From Candidatus Parcubacteria bacterium (GTDB taxonomy: Bacteria > Patescibacteriota > Patescibacteriia > Magasanikbacterales > UBA922), in NCBI GenBank assembly GCA_002869205.1, contig PKTJ01000053.1:1-38967 (forward strand): a stretch of 38,967 nucleotides of DNA. The letters run 5' to 3'. A model generated the notes under the pieces. That model was not told where the DNA came from. It saw nothing but the letters and a program-made list of their open reading frames with translations, and did not search any database. The number at the start of each line of letters is the position of its first letter. Positions within the stretch are counted from its first letter, which is position 1. The position numbers were made by a program, and so were the translations under genes. Positions 31,905-38,967 of this stretch are shown piece by piece.

Positions 31905-32966
31905 TTACGTCGCTACATGAAAATAAATTACATCCCCGTCTTTCACCTCATAATCTTTACCAACTAATTGCATCTTACCGGTCTCCTTAATACCACTCCA
32001 CCCATTATTTTCTGAAAAATCTTTCCACTGAGCCACGTCTGCCTTGATATATCCTTTGATAAAATCTGTATGGATCACACCAGCGGCGTCTGGGCCACAC
32101 GTACCCCTTCTCACCGTCCAAGCTCTTGTTTCCTGCTCTCCTGATGTAAAATATGTTACTAGATCAAGAAGCTGGTACCCAGCCACAATTAACTTATCAA
32201 GTCCAGTCTCTTCCATTCCCAAATCTTTCATAAACTCAATCTTGTCGCTATCTTCAAGCTCTGCGATCTCTGCCTCAATTTTTGCGCTCACCACAATATA
32301 TGGTGCATCAAGCTCACCGCTCCACTCACCACCTTCTTCTACATTTACAACATACATGATAGGTTTCATGCTAATCAAATGCAAATCACGTACAATAAGT
32401 TGTTCATCCTCGTCATATTCCAGCTCTCGCGCAGGTTTACCTGCTTGTAGCTGTGCATCAAGTTTCTCAAGCAAAGCTAATTCCTTTGCCATTTCTTTTG
32501 CTTTTACACCTTTTGCATCTTTTTTTACTCGTTCAAGTTTTTTGCTGACCGTTTGCCAGTCTGCCATGATAAGTTCCAGATTGATAATCTCACTATCGTC
32601 TCTAGGATCAACCTTGCCATGAACATGCGTAATATTTCCATCTTCAAATGCGCGCACCACCTGTATGATAGCGTCAGTCTCACGAATATGACTCAAAAAT
32701 TTATTTCCAAGCCCCTCACCTTCACTCGCACCTTTCACAAGCCCAGCAATATCTACAAATTCGATGGCAGTTGGAATAATTTTTTGTGATTTTGAAACAT
32801 CACTAAGCTTCTGCAAACGATCATCAGGCACCTCAACAACACCAACATTGGGCTCGATGGTACAAAAAGGATAATTTTGTGCGTCTGCTTGTTTACTTTT
32901 TGTAAGAGCATTAAACAGCGTAGACTTCCCTACATTTGGTAAACCGACAATTCCAAGTGATAACAT
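31905..32966 (-). CDS. ychF: Ribosome-binding GTPase/ATPase YchF (Obg-like)
   Basis: 353 aa. G1 P-loop GLPNVGKST (8-16), G2 region [14 protein letters not shown]3 [19 protein letters not shown], the NxxE-type G4 in MYVVNVEE (the YchF change that gives ATP preference), and the C-terminal TGS domain ([37 protein letters not shown]...[13 protein letters not shown]). Binds ribosomes and takes part in the stress response. Gap of 8 nt to the next gene upstream on the strand. Confidence 0.96.
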   Translation of the reverse strand: MLSLGIVGLPNVGKSTLFNALTKSKQADAQNYPFCTIEPNVGVVEVPDDRLQKLSDVSKSQKIIPTAIEFVDIAGLVKGASEGEGLGNKFLSHIRETDAIIQVVRAFEDGNITHVHGKVDPRDDSEIINLELIMADWQTVSKKLERVKKDAKGVKAKEMAKELALLEKLDAQLQAGKPARELEYDEDEQLIVRDLHLISMKPIMYVVNVEEGGEWSGELDAPYIVVSAKIEAEIAELEDSDKIEFMKDLGMEETGLDKLIVAGYQLLDLVTYFTSGEQETRAWTVRRGTCGPDAAGVIHTDFIKGYIKADVAQWKDFSENNGWSGIKETGKMQLVGKDYEVKDGDVIYFHVAT

Positions 32967-32974
32967 ATTTTTTA

Positions 32975-33529
32975 TTATTCAATTATATATTCCCATCCCG
33001 GTTGCCATGATTTGGTCTTACGCCAATCCTCATCAATAGCCTCTTCCCAGGTCTTATGTCGAAGCAAAACATCAAGTGCTAATTGTGGCGCCTGATGTGC
33101 CACAATTGCTATATGTTTCCCGTCAAAATTATTTTTCAAAAACTCAACAAAACTATTTATTCTATTTTCAACATCTCTATAAGATTCTCCATTTGGATAC
33201 ACCGTATCCACGAACTCATTCATGTTATGTTTAAAATTTTTACCAGGCGCCCCATTCCAATCGCCATAGTTACACTCGCGTAAACGTTCATCTTCTACAA
33301 TCTTGTATATGTCTCCAAAAGCAAATTGAGCTGAATCAATCGCGCGCTTCAAATCAGAACAAAAAACAATATCAAATTTCTTGTCTGAAACAAGACTAGT
33401 AAGTTGTTTTGACTGATCTTGCCCAAGCTCTGATAATTCACCTGGATTCCAACCGGTTGCCAAACCCTCTTCATTATCAGTTGTAGTTCCATGTACGAAA
33501 TAAGTAATATTCACTGACATATAATTCAT
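32975..33529 (-). CDS. Histidine-phosphatase-fold protein with altered RHG motif
   Basis: 184 aa (or 181 from the second ATG at 33520). Phosphoglycerate-mutase-like plan: YFVHGTTTDNEEG, GQDQSKQLTSL, IVFCSDLKRAIDSAQ, ERLRECNYGDWNGAP, PNGESYRDVENRINSFVEFL, IAIVAHQAPQLALDVLL. The nucleophile His is kept but the Arg of RHG is Val, losing a phosphate contact; the second Arg (LKRA), Glu (LRE) and His (VAHQ) are present. It may have weak or altered activity on phosphate esters. Upstream of ychF, likely cotranscribed. Confidence 0.82.
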   Translation of the reverse strand: MNYMSVNITYFVHGTTTDNEEGLATGWNPGELSELGQDQSKQLTSLVSDKKFDIVFCSDLKRAIDSAQFAFGDIYKIVEDERLRECNYGDWNGAPGKNFKHNMNEFVDTVYPNGESYRDVENRINSFVEFLKNNFDGKHIAIVAHQAPQLALDVLLRHKTWEEAIDEDWRKTKSWQPGWEYIIE

Positions 33530-33592
33530 TTATTACCCAGAGTCTAGTATAAAAACAGTATGAAGTCAATAAAATCACCCTTCTTGGATGAT

Positions 33593-34111
33593 TTATATTT
33601 TTCTACTATCGTACCCCCAGTGCAGAAGTGCTTGGCGTTGCTTGCACCGACAAGTAATATCACCCTTTTTACAATTCTTTTTTATCTGACCCGCATGACG
33701 CCGAAATGCCTTCCAACGTTTAATCTGACGTTGATCCTCTCCCAACAAACGACGCCCCATATAATATCTACAATACCACTGAAACCACCCATGAGGATCA
33801 TCTATGTAAATCCACCCCTTCTGTTGCCATACTTTCAATGGTTGACTGGCTGGTAATCCAAAATAATTTAAATCTCCTTGTTTATCACGAGTCGTGCTCA
33901 ACTTTACTCCCTTAAACCAAGACCGAGGAAGATCTGACGGTATCAAACCATCAACACCAATAAAATATGCACCACCAAATACACCTAACTTCAACATTTC
34001 TTGTGGTGTAAGCTCTGGTTTAAATTCTGGATCAAAATGCTTGCCCTTTGCCTCAGTTAATGTATATCGATATTGTGTCTGAAAATTATCAGAATATAAA
34101 ATTTTTTTCAT
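33593..34111 (-). CDS. Conserved hypothetical, Trp-rich
   Basis: 172 aa. GVFGGAYFIGVDGLIPSDLPRSWF, YFGLPASQPLKVWQQKGWIY, DPHGWFQWYCRYYMGRRLLGEDQRQIKRWKAFRRHAGQIKKNC and a C-terminal Lys/Arg/Cys segment (KKGDITCRCKQRQALLHWGYD). The GWFQWYCRYYMGRR block resembles uncharacterised proteins found in bacteria, fungi and plants, so it is an old family without known function. No signal peptide. It follows the SIS-like gene by 2 nt. I do not assign a role. Confidence 0.75.
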   Translation of the reverse strand: MKKILYSDNFQTQYRYTLTEAKGKHFDPEFKPELTPQEMLKLGVFGGAYFIGVDGLIPSDLPRSWFKGVKLSTTRDKQGDLNYFGLPASQPLKVWQQKGWIYIDDPHGWFQWYCRYYMGRRLLGEDQRQIKRWKAFRRHAGQIKKNCKKGDITCRCKQRQALLHWGYDSRKI

Positions 34112-34113
34112 AC

Positions 34114-35052
34114 TTATTCCACAATCGATTTCAATTCATATCCAAATATCTTACTTGCACGTTTCATATAATCCTCAACATTGTCTTGAAAATAAGGAGG
34201 ATATTGTGACTGGATCTTCCCAATGACGTAGTAAGCAACCGCCATGAGTGTACCATAATCAGCATTCTTAGGAAGTGGTATAGACAATCGAGCATCTTTC
34301 ACACCATAATCCTTATTTTTATAATCAAAACTTATAAAACATTCTTTGGGAGAAAGAACCACGTTTTTTGCATGCATACACTGATCCACAGTAAACACAC
34401 GTCCTGAAATTTCTGGCTGCAAAATCTCATCAAACTTTGTGAGAAACATATCTCGAATCGTATCAAACTTACTTGGCAAAATAAAATAATACGAATCATA
34501 ATCAGCAAAATTATCTGGTATAATGTTATCAATTTTTTTCTGTAAAAAATTATAAATCTTTTTTGGATCCTCCCCTGTATGACCCAAAATCATACCCATG
34601 TAGGTACTTGTGTTATATGTATATGGTTCACGATTTTTGGGAAACACAAAAAACTTATCATCATCAATATATTTTTTAGCAGAAGCATTCACATTATTTG
34701 TGAGAAGTCGTGTTTCTATTTTTTTCTTTTTAAAAAACTCTGACATCTCAATTGCATGTTTACTTCCTGATGCAGAAATAATAATCACCCCATCAATACC
34801 TGAATAATTTTCAAACTTTTGTTTGTAATCACTCTCATTTGCAAACACTGCTTCGGCATTTTCAAACAAAATTTTTCCGGTAAAAAATGCATTAACACTC
34901 CCGACTACCATGGGTTTTTTATAATTTCCCAAATCAAGCGTTGGTAAACCCTCTGACATAAATAATTCCAGCGCACCAAGTGTCACAATGTCTAAGTTTG
35001 GCAAAGAATTAATATCAAATGTTTTTAACATATCTAGGTGTGGTGTTTTCAT
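34114..35052 (-). CDS. SIS-like (sugar isomerase domain) protein
   Basis: 312 aa from the ATG at 35052 (MKTPHLDMLKTF); an earlier ATG at 35064 lies inside a dispersed repeat and adds MTPV only. Middle part: KKPMVVGSVNAFFTGKILFENAEAVFANESDY, GVIIISASGSKHAIEMSEFFKKKKIETRLLTNN, the SASGS phosphosugar-binding loop of SIS domains. The C-terminus (SQYPPYFQDNVEDYMKRASKIFGYE) is not recognised. Its substrate is unknown; a sugar-phosphate isomerase or a regulatory SIS protein would fit. Confidence 0.65.
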   Translation of the reverse strand: MKTPHLDMLKTFDINSLPNLDIVTLGALELFMSEGLPTLDLGNYKKPMVVGSVNAFFTGKILFENAEAVFANESDYKQKFENYSGIDGVIIISASGSKHAIEMSEFFKKKKIETRLLTNNVNASAKKYIDDDKFFVFPKNREPYTYNTSTYMGMILGHTGEDPKKIYNFLQKKIDNIIPDNFADYDSYYFILPSKFDTIRDMFLTKFDEILQPEISGRVFTVDQCMHAKNVVLSPKECFISFDYKNKDYGVKDARLSIPLPKNADYGTLMAVAYYVIGKIQSQYPPYFQDNVEDYMKRASKIFGYELKSIVE

Positions 35053-35057
35053 AACAG

Positions 35058-35085
35058 GTGTCATTCTGAGCGAAGCGAAGAATCT
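35058..35085. repeat. Widespread dispersed repeat at gene start
   Basis: TCATTCTGAGCGAAGCGAAG followed by AATCT, a sequence that recurs in intergenic regions of many unrelated bacterial genomes (from memory). It overlaps the alternative start at 35064. Confidence 0.6.
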
Positions 35086-35145
35086 TTCTTGGCAACGTTC
35101 TGGATAAATAAAGTAATAGTGTTTACAAGTATACCACTCTCAAAG

Positions 35146-35187
35146 CCAAATAAAAAATCCTCGAATATAGATCTCAAGGATTTTTTA
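35146..35187 (-). terminator. Terminator-like hairpin left of the GC-rich island
   Basis: AAATCCT / AGGATTT stem with a 15-nt loop, A-rich on one side and T-rich on the other (AGGATTTTTT). Its low GC matches the host DNA. Read on the minus strand, it would end transcripts coming from the island side. Confidence 0.65.
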
Positions 35188-35212
35188 TAATCATCTACTT
35201 TCCTTTTTCAAG

Positions 35213-36511
35213 AAAACCATATGATCGACGGCCGGACGCAGAGCGTATCGCAGAAGCGAAACGTGCGCCGGCCGGAAAAGAGCGAGGCAGGGAGCCGGAT
35301 GGTGTCGCGACACGGGGTCGCGAATGCCCGAGCTCGGGTGATCGGTGCGCTACTCGCGCACGAGGGTGTTGGCGTCGATGGGGAAGGAGCCGACGATCGT
35401 CATGGGCGAGCCAGCAGAGTCCGTCCCACGCGCCTGCACCATCGTCAGCGAGGCCTGGATCGACGCCTGGGGCAGGAACTGGTCGGTGAGGTCACAGCGG
35501 ACCCAGACATTCTCCTGACCACCGGCCATGACCCAGATGGGCGTGATCCAGGAGGGGCCGACCTCGAAGCGGTAGACCCACTCGCCCTGGTTCTGGCCCG
35601 GGCTGATCATGAACGGGTACACGGTGGTCGCCCACATGTCGTACCCTACCATGATGTCACAGGCGCCGACGGCCTGCTGAGAGGCGACGCCCGTCACGCT
35701 GACACGCAGACCGAGCTTCCTGACCTCCGTATCCTCGAACTCCGCCACGAAGACCCACATCCCGAGACGGACGTCGTTCCCGATCGAAAACGTCCCGACC
35801 GGAGTGATCGTGGAGAGGACGACGTGCAGGTTGCCCTCCTGCTGGTAGAGCGGCAAACAGGAGCCTCCGTTGCACAGGAAGCCCTGCTCGCACTCCGCGT
35901 TGATGTCGCACCCGCCGATGGGCGTCCAGGCACAGATGCCACCGTAGTACCCACCCTTACTCGACGGCGGATTCGGATCGGGGACGCACTCGCCCACGAA
36001 GCCCTCTGCGGTGAGGTCAGGGCACATCAGCTCCGGGTCGTAGTCGAGAAGACCTGGCGCGCACATGTACGAGTACGCTCCACACGTACCGTCCATCAGC
36101 ATGTGATCGATGGTGCGCGGGTCTTCGTCGTCGCAGATCGGCTGACAGACGCCAGCCACACTGCCGTCCGACGGCATGTCGACGTAGAGACAGATGCCAA
36201 CCGCATCGCAGTCGGCGTCGCCGATGCAACGACCACCACATCCGAGCTCGCCGACGCAGTCGGTGTCGTCGCAGTCGGTCTGGCCGTCCAGGTCGTTATC
36301 GATGCCGTCGAAGCAGTACTCGACCACTTCATCCGGCTCGACAGGGACACAGTCCCCGCCGGTGTTGCCGAGCGCCAGAAGCGCCAGAAGCGCCGCGAGC
36401 GCGACCAGGCCCAAACGGACCTTTCGGTTTCTCATTGATTCCCTCCCAGAAAAAGAGATCGGAACAAAGCACGGACCTTCCGCACAAATAACCGACCCCT
36501 TATCAAACCAT
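35213..36511. other. GC-rich foreign island of about 1.3 kb
   Basis: Composition jumps from AT-rich to strongly GC-rich at about 35221 (39 of 60 bases GC in 35341-35400) and returns near 36450-36510. A 7-bp direct repeat AAACCAT lies at each edge (35214-35220 and 36505-36511). It holds one gene. Horizontal transfer or an assembly chimera would both explain it. Confidence 0.75.
35350..36435 (-). CDS. Secreted Cys/Asp-rich protein of myxobacterial style, in GC-rich island
   Basis: 361 aa. Signal peptide (residues 1-27; NTGGDC at 24-29 is close to a lipobox). Then CFDGIDNDLDGQTDCDDTDCVGE, the Cys/Asp metal-binding motif (MopE-like) typical of Myxococcota and relatives, Cys-rich blocks (RCIGDADCDAVGICLYVD; CDINAECEQGFLCNGGSC) and a beta-rich C-terminal domain. 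Codon use is GC-rich. Start set by a strong Shine-Dalgarno GGGAGG 6 nt upstream, unlike the host style. A plus-strand open frame over the same DNA is a shadow of GC bias. A surface protein from another phylum, by transfer or chimera. Confidence 0.75.
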   Translation of the reverse strand: MRNRKVRLGLVALAALLALLALGNTGGDCVPVEPDEVVEYCFDGIDNDLDGQTDCDDTDCVGELGCGGRCIGDADCDAVGICLYVDMPSDGSVAGVCQPICDDEDPRTIDHMLMDGTCGAYSYMCAPGLLDYDPELMCPDLTAEGFVGECVPDPNPPSSKGGYYGGICAWTPIGGCDINAECEQGFLCNGGSCLPLYQQEGNLHVVLSTITPVGTFSIGNDVRLGMWVFVAEFEDTEVRKLGLRVSVTGVASQQAVGACDIMVGYDMWATTVYPFMISPGQNQGEWVYRFEVGPSWITPIWVMAGGQENVWVRCDLTDQFLPQASIQASLTMVQARGTDSAGSPMTIVGSFPIDANTLVRE

Positions 36512-36590
36512 GTATGACACCATACTTAGTATAATACACAGCTTGATAAAATATACATTCTATCTATAAAATACCACAAAACAATAGCAT

Positions 36591-36619
36591 AACATACTAC
36601 GTATTGCCCCCACTGTCAA
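36591..36619 (-). promoter_or_regulatory. Host-style promoter facing the GC-rich island
   Basis: Minus strand TTGACA (36619-36614), 17-bp spacer, TATGTT (36596-36591). It could transcribe the island gene through a leader of about 150 nt. Confidence 0.5.
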
Positions 36620-36634
36620 GACAAATAGACCAAA

Positions 36635-36910
36635 AATAACAATTTGTATACAAAATCCTATACATTTGTGGATAAACCCGTGTATAACCATTAAAATCTG
36701 TGTAAAACTCAGTATCTACCCTTTCTATTATCCCCCTCTTTTTTTCTTTTTGATTTTTTCCACCAAGTTTTCCACCTTAATCACTCTATTTTGTATACAA
36801 AATCCTATACATTGTGGATAACTATGTGTAAAAGTACCCTCTTTTGGGGATAAAAAACATTATTTTGATAAAAAAACCTAAATGTATAAACTATATTATA
36901 CTTTTATTTT
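36635..36910. other. Candidate replication origin (oriC-like region)
   Basis: Two exact consensus DnaA boxes TGTGGATAA (36667-36675, 36813-36821), each the end of a repeated 32-33 bp unit (36643-36675, 36790-36821) that also holds the palindrome TTGTATACAA. A one-mismatch box TGGGGATAA is at 36845-36853. A very AT-rich stretch (about 36855-36910) follows, and genes to the right run rightward while those just left run leftward, as at an origin. Confidence 0.5.
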
Positions 36911-36958
36911 TGCTAAATAGACACTTTTTTAGCTAAAACTAGCCAATAATAGCCCCTA

Positions 36959-36987
36959 TTGACAGATTTGAAAAATAGTGGTATAAT
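36959..36987 (+). promoter_or_regulatory. Consensus promoter of the structured RNA
   Basis: TTGACA (36959-36964), exactly 17 bp, TATAAT (36982-36987). Perfect consensus, start near 36994. Confidence 0.85.
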
Positions 36988-36993
36988 ATATTT

Positions 36994-37346
36994 GTGATCA
37001 TTTAAAAATCACGACCGTCCACAATCATTGATTGCAAACGGTCGCTTACCCTCAACTACTGCTCATCTAAGCGAGAAATCGCTTAACAAACACCAAAATA
37101 AACAAAAATACACCGGTGACCTCACATTTCCCATAGCTGGTCGGACGTATACCGTCCTTGACTAGCACCGAGACCATCACCATTGAGCGGTACGAGGATG
37201 AATATCCCAGGTTTACCCTGGCCTTTCTCAAGTGTTCTGAGGACTCATCTGAGTTTTCAGAAAGCTTGAGAAAAACCGGACTCTGGGATAGTTAAAGGGC
37301 TCCAGCCATATAAACTACCCAGGGCTACGGATGCCCTTTTATTTTT
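36994..37346 (+). ncRNA. Structured RNA of about 350 nt, family not recognised
   Basis: It lies between a perfect promoter and a terminator, and has no convincing open frame. Helices: GTGAT/ATCAC (36994-37012); CGACCGT/ACGGTCG (37012-37044) with an inner CAATC/GATTG; AAGCGA-GAAA-TCGCTT (37069-37084); GCTGGTC/GACTAGC enclosing GGACG/CGTCC (37136-37166); TATCCCAG/CTGGGATA (37203-37290) enclosing CTCAAG/CTTGAG and TTCTGA/TCAGAA. I found neither RNase P, tmRNA nor SRP consensus words. It could be a highly diverged housekeeping RNA or a new RNA. Confidence 0.65.
37321..37346 (+). terminator. Terminator of the structured RNA
   Basis: AGGGC (37321-37325) / GCCCT (37333-37337) then TTTATTTTT. The 3' arm can instead pair as GCCCTTT with AAAGGGC at 37294-37300. 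Confidence 0.65.
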
Positions 37347-37383
37347 GAAAAAATACCTCTCAACACAATCCCCCTACTTACTC

Positions 37384-37412
37384 TTGCTTTTTAAAGCATT
37401 TTTTTATATAAT
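37384..37412 (+). promoter_or_regulatory. Promoter of the dksA-lspA-comM operon
   Basis: TTGCTT (37384-37389), 17-bp spacer, TATAAT (37407-37412), about 37 nt before the ATG at 37449. Confidence 0.65.
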
Positions 37413-37448
37413 GCGTATATTCTATTGACTTTATTGACTGAAAATTTT

Positions 37449-37835
37449 ATGCCAAAAACAAAACTAAACCCACAATTTATCAAGACAATGAAAGAAACTT
37501 TGGAGACAGAAAAGGTTAAGCTTGAAACAGAACTCTCTAAATTCACTAAAAAAAATCCAAACGTAGACGGAGACTTCGAAGCGACGTATCCTGAGTATGG
37601 AGACAAGAGTGATGAAAATGCCCAAGAAATTACCCAATACCTCACCAACAAACCTCTTGAAATGCAACTTGAAAAGATGCTTCGTGATGTAAACAAAGCA
37701 TTGAAGAATATGGAAGACGGTTCATACGGTATGTGTAAATATTGTGACGAACCTATCGAAGAAAAGCGATTGGAAGCACGCCCAACATCGGGAGCATGTG
37801 TCAGTTGTAAAAAAACTCTCACCCAAGAAGTTTAA
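37449..37835 (+). CDS. DksA/TraR-family zinc-finger protein
   Basis: 128 aa from the ATG at 37449 (MPKTKLNPQF). A coiled coil (residues about 8-80: IKTMKETLETEKVKLETELSKF, EITQYLTNKPLEMQLEKMLRDVNKALKNM), then the C4 zinc finger YGMCKYCDEPIEEKRLEARPTSGACVSC (about 95-122) with CxxC...CxxC. The mid-part GDKSDENAQ matches the acidic coiled-coil tip region of DksA-like proteins. They enter the RNA polymerase secondary channel to tune transcription. First gene of an operon with lspA 5 nt later. Confidence 0.88.
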   Translation: MPKTKLNPQFIKTMKETLETEKVKLETELSKFTKKNPNVDGDFEATYPEYGDKSDENAQEITQYLTNKPLEMQLEKMLRDVNKALKNMEDGSYGMCKYCDEPIEEKRLEARPTSGACVSCKKTLTQEV

Positions 37836-37840
37836 TCTAT

Positions 37841-38305
37841 ATGAAAACCAAAACCCACATCATCACATCTGTGATATCTAGTGGGTTTTTTTTATTGTTT
37901 GACCAACTACTTAAGTACATTGCACGAACCAACCCAGATCACACATATTATCTGTGGCAACCATGGATAGGCTGGGAGTATTTTGAAAACACAGGAATTG
38001 CGTTTGGTCTTCCACTCCCCCAACCAATCATCCTATTGCTTACACCGGTCATTATTATTCTGATTGTGGGATGGTGGACACAAAAGAAAAAACCCAATGC
38101 ATTGTTTTATTGGGGAACGATACTGATAATTACTGGCGCGTTATCCAATTTCATTGATCGAATTTTATTTGCCATTACTATAGACTACGTCAGAATAATT
38201 ACATCGGTATTTAATATTGCAGACATTCTCATCGTGACAGGAGCTTTCCTGCTTTTCTTACAAGAACTACACAAAGACAAAAACATAAAACGTGATATAC
38301 TATAA
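37841..38305 (+). CDS. lspA: Lipoprotein signal peptidase (signal peptidase II)
   Basis: 154 aa, four membrane spans. FDQLLKYIAR (20-29), ENTGIAFG (49-56), GALSNFIDRI with catalytic D106, VFNIADILIVTG with catalytic D128. It cleaves prolipoproteins before the lipidated Cys, as the solute-binding protein in this window would need. It lies directly between dksA-like and comM-like genes on one strand. Confidence 0.95.
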   Translation: MKTKTHIITSVISSGFFLLFDQLLKYIARTNPDHTYYLWQPWIGWEYFENTGIAFGLPLPQPIILLLTPVIIILIVGWWTQKKKPNALFYWGTILIITGALSNFIDRILFAITIDYVRIITSVFNIADILIVTGAFLLFLQELHKDKNIKRDIL

Positions 38306-38346
38306 CAAATTAATCTGGGTATGTGTGGGGTTTATCATAAACGAAT

Positions 38347-38967
38347 ATGTTCACACACATAAACTCCGCCGCAGTCTTGGGACTCGACTGTACACTCATT
38401 ACCGTAGAAGTAGACGTAGGACCTCGTTGGCCTGGCTTCAAAATTGTAGGACTCGGAGATACCGCCATACAAGAAGCAAAAGAGCGCATTCGCACTGCAT
38501 GGAAAAATACAGAACTACACTTCCCTCACAATGCAGGAATCGTTATAAACCTCGCACCAGCAGACGTTCGTAAAGAAGGTTCTGCATATGACCTACCTAT
38601 TGCGGTAGGCATGTACGTTGCTACTGAAAATATGGAGCATCTTAATTTAAGAGATGCTCTTTTTGTTGGCGAACTCGCATTAGACGGCAGCCTCAGACAC
38701 ACCAACGGTATATTACCTCTCGCCATATTTGCATCTCAAAATGGATACAAACGAATTTTCGTGCCAGCAACCAATGCCAAAGAGGCCTCTATCATATCGG
38801 ATGTGCAGGTGTACCCCGTGAAATCATTCCACGAGCTCATAAATCATTTCAATAATATTGAAGTGATAAAACCGCTCGACCCTATTTCAATTGAAAAATT
38901 ATTTGAACATTCCACACACGAAATGGATATGTCACATATTAAGGGCCAAGAATTTGTAAAAAGCGCA
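38347..38967 (+). CDS. comM: ComM/YifB-family Mg-chelatase-like ATPase, partial (C-terminus outside window)
   Basis: The first 207 codons, open to the window edge. N-terminal domain of YifB/ComM: MFTHINSAAVLGLDC, EVDVGPRWPGFKIVGLGDTAIQEAKERIRTA, NLAPADVRKEGSAYDLPIAVG, FVGELALDGSLRHTNGILPLAIFA, IFVPATNAKEASII, and HIKGQEFVKSA at the edge, where the AAA domain begins. ComM is a hexameric helicase for branch migration in natural transformation, which would fit with the type IV pilus genes here. The ATG at 38347 gives the family N-terminus. Confidence 0.9.
   Translation, partial: MFTHINSAAVLGLDCTLITVEVDVGPRWPGFKIVGLGDTAIQEAKERIRTAWKNTELHFPHNAGIVINLAPADVRKEGSAYDLPIAVGMYVATENMEHLNLRDALFVGELALDGSLRHTNGILPLAIFASQNGYKRIFVPATNAKEASIISDVQVYPVKSFHELINHFNNIEVIKPLDPISIEKLFEHSTHEMDMSHIKGQEFVKSA

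Noticed and set aside
35221-36438. Long open frame of 405 codons on the plus strand of the GC-rich island
   Set aside because: It is an antisense shadow. The minus-strand frame has a signal peptide, a known Cys/Asp motif and a Shine-Dalgarno site; the plus frame is Arg/Asp/Val-rich with no domain.
36994-37346. RNase P RNA, tmRNA, SRP RNA or 6S RNA
   Set aside because: The consensus words of each (such as GAGGAAAGTCC for RNase P or a resume codon with Ala tag for tmRNA) are not seen.
1-38967. UGA read as glycine (genetic code 25) across the window
   Set aside because: pilN and other genes end in UGA, with ATGA overlaps at galU and array member 10. Reading through would give out-of-frame nonsense, so UGA is a stop here.
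1-38967. CRISPR array, restriction or toxin-antitoxin system
   Set aside because: No regularly spaced repeats with unique spacers and no such genes were seen; the repeats found are dispersed palindromes.

Overview
The window is AT-rich (roughly 35-40% GC by eye) apart from one GC-rich island. It looks like a chromosome segment of a Patescibacteria/CPR (Parcubacteria-like) bacterium. The reasons are short intergenic gaps, few Shine-Dalgarno sites, a DUF5667-type surface protein, a long array of T4SS-pilin-like double-membrane-span proteins, surface repeats joined to a CAP domain, a compact type IV pilus operon, and a ribosomal S6 with a long charged tail. UGA acts as a stop here (pilN stop, several ATGA overlaps), so this is not a UGA=Gly lineage. 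The lineage is inferred from gene content; no marker-gene search was possible.

Layout. 1-3.5 kb: a partial DUF5667 protein and a 42-aa membrane protein (minus), then a XerC/D-type recombinase, a truncated SPFH gene, tRNA-Arg(UCU), a full SPFH/stomatin gene (plus), and tRNA-His (minus) flanked by two tRNA-His fragments. 3.5-20.9 kb is almost all minus strand: a CAP-domain surface protein, a family 2 glycosyltransferase, eleven paralogous pilin-like membrane proteins with an orphan solute-binding lipoprotein among them, galU, a minor-pilin set (PilX-, PilW- and PilV-like, the last broken by an in-frame UGA at an expected glycine), a coiled-coil protein and a TrmB-type regulator with a nearly leaderless promoter.

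21-25.2 kb: a divergent three-gene cassette (nucleoside deoxyribosyltransferase-like, UbiA-like prenyltransferase, class I/II aminotransferase) of unknown purpose, then the rpsF-ssb-rpsR operon (minus) with a leader of about 280 nt. 25.3-31.8 kb (plus): pilB, pilC, pilM, pilN, pilO, a PilP-position membrane protein and a Trm11/TrmG10-like RNA methyltransferase. 31.9-35.1 kb (minus): ychF, a histidine-phosphatase-fold protein with an altered RHG motif, a conserved hypothetical and a SIS-like protein.

35.2-36.5 kb is an abrupt GC-rich island (about 65% GC in a sampled line) encoding one secreted Cys/Asp-rich protein of myxobacterial style. It lies between an AT-rich terminator and an AT-rich promoter. 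Beyond it is an AT-rich intergenic region with two consensus DnaA boxes inside a duplicated 32-33 bp unit (candidate replication origin), then a consensus promoter driving a structured, unassigned RNA of about 350 nt. The window ends with dksA/traR-like, lspA and a partial comM/yifB on the plus strand.

How it works together: the PilB/C/M/N/O operon and the minor pilins would form one type IV pilus (PilD and PilT are not in the window). The pilin-like array with galU, the glycosyltransferase and the CAP protein suggests a locus devoted to the cell surface. The strongest leads are the eleven-member pilin-like array with its attenuator-like hairpins, the origin-like region with its unassigned RNA, the foreign island beside it, the UGA-interrupted prepilin and the NDT/UbiA/aminotransferase cassette.
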